Source of the DNA: Persicaria tinctoria
Taxonomy: Eukaryota > Streptophyta > Magnoliopsida > Caryophyllales > Polygonaceae
DNA length: 64,000 bases
Assembly (NCBI GenBank): GCA_037127255.1
Contig: JBANSL010000016.1
Location: 684,501-748,500 of the forward strand
Direction of reading: 5' to 3'
Shown here: piece after piece, positions 57,526 to 64,000 of the stretch
Position numbering within the stretch: position 1 is the first letter of the stretch
How the letters are laid out: each line of letters opens with the position of its first letter
Notes under the pieces: model-generated
Database searches by the model: none
Seen by the model: only the letters and a program-made list of their open reading frames with translations
What the model was told of the DNA's origin: nothing
Translations under genes and position numbers: made by a program

Positions 57526-58931
57526 TGTGATCGGCAAGAGAGGCTCTCGTCCTCTCCCGCCGATTGAACATCATTTGTACCATCTAACCCTACTCTCCTT
57601 TTTTTATTGTCCTCGGTCAGCTCTCCCCCTCTCAAATCGTCGATCTCCATCATACTAACTTTCCTCTTCCCCTTATACATGTTCTCAGTCTCCTCTAATT
57701 TATTTCCCCTTGCCATCCGCTTCCATTTTTTTCCACCATTTTTACCTCCCTTTCCCTCATCTAACATCATATTTTCCCCTCCCAGTACACCCCCCTCCTG
57801 ATCAGCTACTCCCTCCCTTTCCTTTAGCTCACCCGTCCCCACACTCCCCTCCCTCCTTCCATCACTCTCCCCCTTTCCTCCTATAGCCACACCCCCTACT
57901 TTGTCACTACCTCCCCCCTCAACCACCACCTCCCTCTCTTTCCTCATTTCTTTTGCACTCAGCCCCTACTTTGTCATTTCTTTCTCTAAATTAAGCTTTT
58001 CTATTATTCCTACTACCTCATTCTCTTGCTCTTTTCCTTCTTCTGTCAAAGATTTGTCCTCCTCTTCCACCCTATCTTCCTCCCCAAGTAAGCTCAACAA
58101 TAATACCCTTTTATTATTTTCATCTCTCTCTTTTTTTCCTTTGTCCATTCCCTCTTCCCCTCTTGTTTCGACTCCCCTCAGCTCCCTCTCCATCTCTTTC
58201 TCCATCATCGATCTCTCTAGCCCTCGTTTAACCGGTGAGGCCCGAAGCCAATCCCCGTATTCCTGATTCTCACTCTCTATTTCCCCTTCGCAGTCCGCCT
58301 CCACATGCCCTAAACATCCGCATACATAGCAATAGTTTGGCAACCTTTCATACTTCACTTCCACCCATATTCTCCGATCTTCTACCTTCATCAGCAACCC
58401 CCTTCTCAATAGCTTTCTTATATTCACCATCACCCGAATTCTTAGATACTTAGCACAAACTATAAAGTCAGTTTCATCAACTTCAATCACACCCCCGAAC
58501 ACTCCCCCAATAGCCATAGCAGTTTCTTTTGTCAACAAATTAATCGGGAGATCATAAACCCTTATCCAGAACGGGACCGTATCAAACACAATCTGAGAGG
58601 GTTGAACATTACCTGGGTCTTTTAGCGCCAGAAGAGCTTTATCAAAACTCCAAGGGCTCCCTTTCACGACCTTATCCCTATTCGCCTCACACCCAAACTG
58701 AAATAAGAATAAGTTCTGTCGAAGTTCACGGAAAACAAACCCTTATTTCAACTTCCAAGCTCCCTTCATCGTAGCGCTTAAAGCATAGGAATTAAAGGGC
58801 CTATTCGTCAGGAGAGATCCCACCAATACGATCGTCCCCTTGCCCTTACCAGCCTCTACCGCAACGCCTCCTACCGGAATTTCCACACACTCTTCCTCCG
58901 TCAATTTCAACTGTTTCTTTCCTGATGCCAT
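57522..58931 (-). pseudogene. LINE ORF1, inactivated
   Basis: Start MASGKKQLKLTEEE at 58931; DUF4283-like region, knuckle CYVCGCLGHVEADC and charged C-terminus, as in the intact LINE. In-frame stops lie at 58743-58745 (after MKGAWKLK) and 57966-57968 (after EKEMTK); the frame is otherwise continuous to the stop at 57522-57524, which overlaps the ORF2 ATG as ATGA. Confidence 0.9.
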
Positions 58932-59102
58932 ATCCAAGCAAATTCCTTGCCCAAACCTGATTCCCTGCTTGCCTCGGTGGACCCGCGCAACTCGGCGAGA
59001 TTACCCTGGCTCCCACGGCCCTAGACCGGAGAGAAGGACAGCGAGTGCCGACGGTCAGAGGACTATCGCCACAATCGCTCTATGGTGCCCTAGGGTTTTA
59101 AG

Positions 59103-59380
59103 GAGTGCTTATTAATTTCAAGTCAATTCGTTTATTGACTCACCAGACTTTGACACAGTATCAGAATCAGGTAAAACTTTGTATAGTGTATACATGTATG
59201 TTTGTATTTTGTCATCTCATTTTTCCGAAAGTTGCATATACTAGTTCATTTGATGCATATGATTAAGAAGTAGTAGTATCAAACCGACAAAGGCGAGCTA
59301 AGCAACAGTATGTGCTGATACAAGATCGATCTACTAGTTTAACTGAATTAAAGAAATCAACCAACTGAATGTAAGGTAAC
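59103..59380. other. Remainder of the TLP7 3' flank
   Basis: Inverted copy of 14650-14940, the region between GDSL fragment 2 and TLP3 (actttcggaaaaatgaga, caaagtctggtgagccaata-type motifs). It shows that the GDSL-TLP unit was also duplicated here, although no GDSL coding remains. Confidence 0.7.
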
Positions 59381-59394
59381 CAATCGATCAGTGG

Positions 59395-59830
59395 TGTTAG
59401 ATCAACTAGGGTGGATCACAATCAAGGCACACACACTCTTTACAAGTGATTTGAGACACAGAACACAGGAAGAACTCTGATAGTCTGATGCAACCTGTGA
59501 CAGTAACCAATGAAGATAACAGCAGCCAGCAGTTGCTTGAAATTGCCTCACTTCATTGAATGAATGACAAACGTCCCCATACATAACTGTTGCAATGAAC
59601 AGTGATTCTAACTAACATAACTAACTTGAAGACAATTAAACCTTTGACACAAAGTTTGAATCACCATACAGAAAATACCCTGTATTTATATAAACTTCTA
59701 AACTATATATATGGACAAAACTATTCTATAATATCCCCTCAAACAGGAGTATCTCACTTGTGTGCATACCCAGTTTGACCAAGAGCTCCTGATGATGGGA
59801 TTAAGGGATAATCTTAGTGTGCAAGCTGGT
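59395..59830 (-). mobile_element. Truncated copia-type LTR fragment
   Basis: On the minus strand, coding-like LGQTGYAHK followed by a stop and a purine tract (GTTTGAGGGGATA) precedes about 340 bases of LTR-like sequence with a TATATAAATACAGGG motif. The rest of the element is missing. LTR ends and target site were not resolved. Confidence 0.5.
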
Positions 59831-61073
59831 TTTCAGTTGGGAGATATGTCAATTTTTTTTTACTAAGTATCATTTTCAAAATATATAATGATAGAAATTG
59901 TTGAAATTTAAAAGGACAAAGTCCTACATCAAATGAAAAGGATAAATTTAACGAGTCTTCTATATAAGTCAGTGAATTTCTCGTCGTATTAGAAATATAT
60001 TGGTTTTAAAATGAAACTCACTTAACTTATCTGCTATTTTATTAATGCAGGTTACATACCCTATGTACACAACCGCTAATTATCATATCGATTTGAGTCA
60101 TACTTTCGAAAATAAATATATAAGATTAATTTTATTTAGTGACTTGTCGGAGACTCGCAAGTCGCGTCGCATCGCATCTACACGAAGAATATAATAAGGT
60201 TTGTAGGACTGACGACGACTCCGAGTCATCTAAGTTATATAGTCTTCAACGAACTCCATTTTCAATTTTTATATATAAAATAAAAAAAGACTAAAAAGTT
60301 GTACGTATATATGCAAGTTGTGCAAATCCAAGTCTCGAGTCTCGATCGGTCTTAATTAAGGATGAATGTTTATTTTAAGTTGTGCAATAACATGCCCAGC
60401 ATCTTACGCTTCAATTAAGAGACACATGTGGGTTGTGAAGACGAACCTCCAAAAAAACAACCTTCCGAAAAAAGGAGATGCATCGATACACACGGACATG
60501 GCCCCAACCTGTCTCGACTCCAACTGCCAAAACCTCATCACTCGGAAAGAAAGTCGAGTTACGCCAAAACATAGAGCAACACGTCGCCTGAATCGAAACG
60601 CACCAGAAATCCTAACGGGAAATAGCTGATCCGACCGGAAATTTTTATTAATTATTTTAATTTCTTGGATAGCTTGGACCCAAAACAAAATAATTGAGCC
60701 AAAACACACAAGCTTTAATCCACTGGGTCTTGACCACTTTCGGGCCCAAGGCAAACCCGAAGGTGATAGAGAGCATCCGCCCGAAAGAGGAGAAAGGCCA
60801 GGGATTTGCAGCCGAATTGAGGGACTAACTCAGCCCCAAACCGAAACGATGAGGGCGGCCAGACACCAGAGAGACTGAGAGAGGACCAAACCGCATATTT
60901 ATTTAGGCGTTTTTTTTGGTGTAAATTATATTACTCCTTTAACTCATTTATTATTCATTCAATAATTCCAACTAGCGTTGAAATTTTAAATTACAACATG
61001 CTTAGGCGTTTTTTTCCTGCAATTATATATTTAATTTAATTAATTAAGAGCTGGCGCATATATATATAATCGA
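59831..61073. other. Spacer left of TLP8
   Basis: No gene. 60110-60430 is the inverted, uninterrupted copy of the segment hosting the Helitron and foldback element C. The open frames at 60360-60760 have no recognisable domain. Confidence 0.5.
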
Positions 61074-62231
61074 TCAAGGACAGAAGGTAATTTGGTAATC
61101 TCCACCGCTGGCGCAGGCGAAGGTGTCGGGGTCCGGAGGGTTAGCGTAAGCCTGCGGGCACTGTTGCTTGAAGAACGACGGGTCGCTCCGGCAGCCAACG
61201 GTGGCGCCGTTGGAGAGCCTAACCGCCAGGTTGGAGGGGCAGATGGCGTTGATGTCCACAGGGCAGCTCACAGTGGGGCAGCCGCCGCGCGAGATTGTCA
61301 CCGGCAGGTTGAAGCCGTCGATGAGGCTGATATCGTAGTAGTCGTTGTTGCCGCCGCCGTTGAGGGTGATCTCGACTAGGGATGCCGGCGGGGCTCCACT
61401 GTTGCTGTTGCAGGCCACCTGGCCGGTCCCACAGTCTCCGATGGGGCAACTGAATCTGCCCGAACCGTCGGTGCCGCAGAAGGTGCGGGCCCACATGCGG
61501 CCCTGCCAGCCGCCTGGGGCGCCAACGGGGACGGTGCCGCCTTGCCCCAAAGCGAAGCCGGTGTTGCCTATCCCTACGGTGCCGGGGTTGCTTATCAGTG
61601 CTGGCCAGATTGTGTAAGGGCAGTTGTTTCTTATGTTGAAAGTTGTTGATTCAATCCCTGCGCATTATCGAAAACTCAACCACGGATAAACCGTCAAACA
61701 AATATAAATAAAATAGAAAAATATATCAAAAAGAAGAAAATATATCGAGAACAATTAATAAGGTGATCAGTCGAACCCGTGTAAAGTTCGACTCGCTCGA
61801 TTTAACCTTGAAAAAACAATGTTTTTATATTTTGACCAAATTGGTTTGCTCAATGCTCGAAAAAAGTCCGGCTCGAACTCGTTAATTTTTAAACGAGCTG
61901 AATATTTTTAAGCTCGATCGAGTTCAAATTTAGGCTCGCATCGAACTAAACTCGTTTCTAAACAAGCTGAATATGAATAAGTAATACTCGACTCATTCGA
62001 ATTGAATAGCTATGTCTTTTGATCTGTCTTTTGATCAATAGATTAATTATATGTATAATTTACACAACATATTCAAATTAAAACGAAAACGCAGTTTTAC
62101 AAATTAAAAGAACCTACATAAAAGAGATAAGTAACTATAAAAAAAGAAAAAGAAAAAAAGGAGACTAATTAATTACCAGAAAAGGAGGAAACCAAAATGG
62201 AAGCGATGATAAGGATGAAAGATGCTTCCAT
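61074..62231 (-). CDS. Thaumatin-like protein TLP8, two exons, 12 cysteines
   Basis: Exon 1 is 62177-62231 (MEASFILIIASILVSSFS, donor TCTG|GTAA); exon 2 is 61074-61657 (acceptor GCAG|GGATTG); 212 residues. Signature RFSCPIGDCGTG, SLVEITLNG (cleft Glu kept), DYYDISLIDGFN (both Asp kept). Domain II is shortened at TVGCRSDPSFFKQQC. It ends FCP, 12 cysteines. Of the two-exon type this is the copy with no visible lesion and a complete acidic cleft. The intron (61658-62176) contains degenerate gagctcg-type repeat at 61760-62010. Predicted secreted PR-5-like protein. Confidence 0.92.
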
Positions 62232-62340
62232 CGTTAATCAATGAATTGAATCGCACACCCTCTTGTGTTTAGTGTGTTTAGTAATTGGTATATAGCAAAT
62301 GTGAATTTGGTTTGGAAATAAAAGGCCTAAGATGGGCCTG

Positions 62341-62348
62341 TATTTATA
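62341..62348 (-). promoter_or_regulatory. TATA box of TLP8
   Basis: TATAAATA on the minus strand, about 110 bases upstream of the ATG, in the context shared with TLP5 and TLP6 (tgttgaatattcc further upstream). Confidence 0.6.
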
Positions 62349-64000
62349 GTGCATCAAATGTTGAATATTCCAATCTACTCCCTAGAGGTAACGAAGGTCC
62401 GGGCCGGGGCATGTAACCAAATTAAAAGAAATATTTTAATTGATGGAAAAGACTATGTGAATTAAATTTTATATCAAAATAATATAAATTTGATACAAAC
62501 TTTGCTCATATTTAGTTAAATCTAAATCCTAAACATGTCATATTACATATGTTGAAGAATTTCGTAACCTTCACATCCTTTAGTTTTCAAACTTCTTTTG
62601 TGATTAATGTGTGTACGTGCGCTAAGTAGTTGTGCATGTAGATGTAAAGACCGAAGTGTGAAAGTCAAGAGATGATGTTAAATTTAGGCGGACAATATGA
62701 CGTGGGGGTCATACACATCCGAGTTAGACCTGAGCATGGGCCGGGCCGGGCGGGCTTTGGCCGGGTCTTGATCAAATTTTCAGCTCATTAAACCAGGTCG
62801 GGCTTGGGTCAGACATGGTTTTTAGGCCTAGTGCCTTGTCCAAGCCCGCCCTCATTGTCGGGTCGGGCCGCCCACCTCCAGGCGGGTTAGCTCATGTTTG
62901 CTTAGGTTTAGTCCGAGCGCATCATGCGCTAATGAAGCCGAGCACACAAGTCGAGTGGAATTCCACCATAAAACCAATTGGTGTTAGATGGGGTAGTCCA
63001 CCGACGTATATGCAAGGATTGGATTTATATTTTTATCAATGCGGGATGTCATTTTATCCAAATGAATAAGATAATATATGTTTGAATTCCTTCTTTAAAG
63101 ATTGCGTAGATTTTGTATTAGGATTTATATAACGAATAAGATATATAATATGTGTGCATTCATTAATACTCTAGATCGGAGTATTTATTTGGTTGTTTGA
63201 AACTCTCGACATTATTGTCAAATAGTCTATCTAGGTAACCAAATCTTTAATGAACAGTTTATATTACGCATAAAAATGACTAACGTACCAATGTGTGTAA
63301 ATTCTACACGGGAAAACAAAATTATGCAAATAAAATCAAACTGAACTCAAATTATTCCTAAAAATTTATGATTTCGTTAATTAGTGGTTACTTAACTACA
63401 GTCGTGTTTGGCCGCCCCCTATCTTTGAATGTTATAAGGGAAGACCTTCTAGGTGGCTTCATCAGTTGGTCCTCGTGTTCGTTCTTTGATATTTCTTATT
63501 TAATGCTTTCAAATTATGGCTTTTTGGGATAATTTCATATTCTACAATTCGTTGCACTTTTGGAAGCATTGTGGAATGGAATTTTAAAGTTTGTTGAAAC
63601 CATTTCAGTTGGGCGAGACAGAAGGGATTAACATTTCACGTGTATGGGTGAAATCTTTTCATTCCCATTCTCTCTTCATTTTCTTCAAGATGATCCATGT
63701 CGAAACCATTTCATTCCCATTCTGATCTTTTTATATTAGTTTAGAAATATATATCTTTAATATGTTTAGATTATCAATATCTTTATATTACTTATTCTCC
63801 AAGCATTATAATCTCTATGTAAAGAGTTGAATGATAACATTATAAAAGTGTGTTTACCTTATCTAATATGAGGCCTCCACCACCAATTTTATCCCTCTTT
63901 AAATTATACAACATCGATCCTTAGTTCAGAAGAAAAGTCGAGGAAAAAAAATTAATGTATTTTTTTGGTAATTTTTAATAATATTAGGAATAGAAGAGTT
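62349..64000. other. Right-end spacer
   Basis: No gene. 62730-62900 contains a GC-rich gggccgggccgggcgggc dispersed repeat. 62975-63060 (ggtgttagatggggtagtcc) is related to 22448-22500. The rest is AT-rich without recognisable features. Confidence 0.4.

Larger units (their letters stand above)
53483..59102 (-). mobile_element. Decayed L1-type LINE in the 3' flank of TLP7
   Basis: About 5.6 kb, minus strand, poly-A at 53483-53500 and GC-rich leader to about 59102. Same family as the intact LINE (leader motif, ORF1/ORF2 arrangement, ATGA overlap) but clearly diverged. TLP3-like 3' flank sequence continues on both sides (53466-53482 and 59103-59375), so it inserted just past the TLP7 stop. The target duplication is not clean (agtgaatt versus agtgcttatt). 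Confidence 0.9.

Noticed and set aside
60404..60754. 116-codon minus-strand frame near TLP8
   Set aside because: No signal, domain or splice context; probably chance.

Overview
This window is nuclear DNA of a flowering plant. The genes have spliced GT-AG introns. The protein families are plant types: GDSL esterase/lipase, thaumatin-like PR-5 proteins, a nepenthesin-type protease fragment and a Helitron RPA-like gene. Mobile DNA includes plant L1-type LINEs with an RNase H tail, Ty1/copia, Helitron, hAT, Mutator-like and Tourist-like elements and SINEs. The AT-rich intergenic DNA and repeat style suggest a eudicot; I cannot name the species.

Host content is one GDSL lipase gene (319-2011, five exons) and a cluster of thaumatin-like protein (TLP) genes. 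In order these are TLP1 (2450-3232, -), TLP2 (11639-12343, -), TLP3 (14944-15642, -), TLP4 (16589-17350, -), TLP5 (19147-20511, -, two exons), a TLP remnant (25829-26646, -), TLP6 (43961-50979, +, split by a LINE), TLP7 (52675-53465, +, mosaic) and TLP8 (61074-62231, -, two exons). TLP1 and TLP4 are classical 16-cysteine TLPs with one extra C-terminal cysteine. The other intact copies lack the same stretch of domain II, and with it exactly four cysteines that form two disulfides in thaumatin. Two GDSL pseudogene fragments lie just downstream of TLP2 and TLP3, so the ancestral duplicated unit was a convergent GDSL-TLP pair.

The rest is mobile DNA that can be dated by nesting. A decayed copia element with TA...TA LTR ends occupies 5718-10314. 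Three Mutator-like foldback elements (13092-14377, 20626-21861, 23543-24880) carry mirror-ordered perfect palindromes in their arms. A solo LTR (25946-26635) splits the TLP remnant. A TIR element (30252-32712) contains two hAT elements and a SINE-like tRNA sequence, with a second SINE just outside. A Helitron (33676-38949) carries an apparently intact ten-exon RPA70-like gene. An inserted block (41011-43527) carries an aspartyl-protease fragment. An open LINE (44698-50411) interrupts TLP6 and a decayed relative (53483-59102) sits in the 3' flank of TLP7. Paralogous segments inside the window act as empty sites for the Helitron and for two foldback elements, which fixes their ends.

The best candidates for something little described are the palindrome-coded foldback family, the 12-cysteine TLP subclass and the mosaic TLP7.
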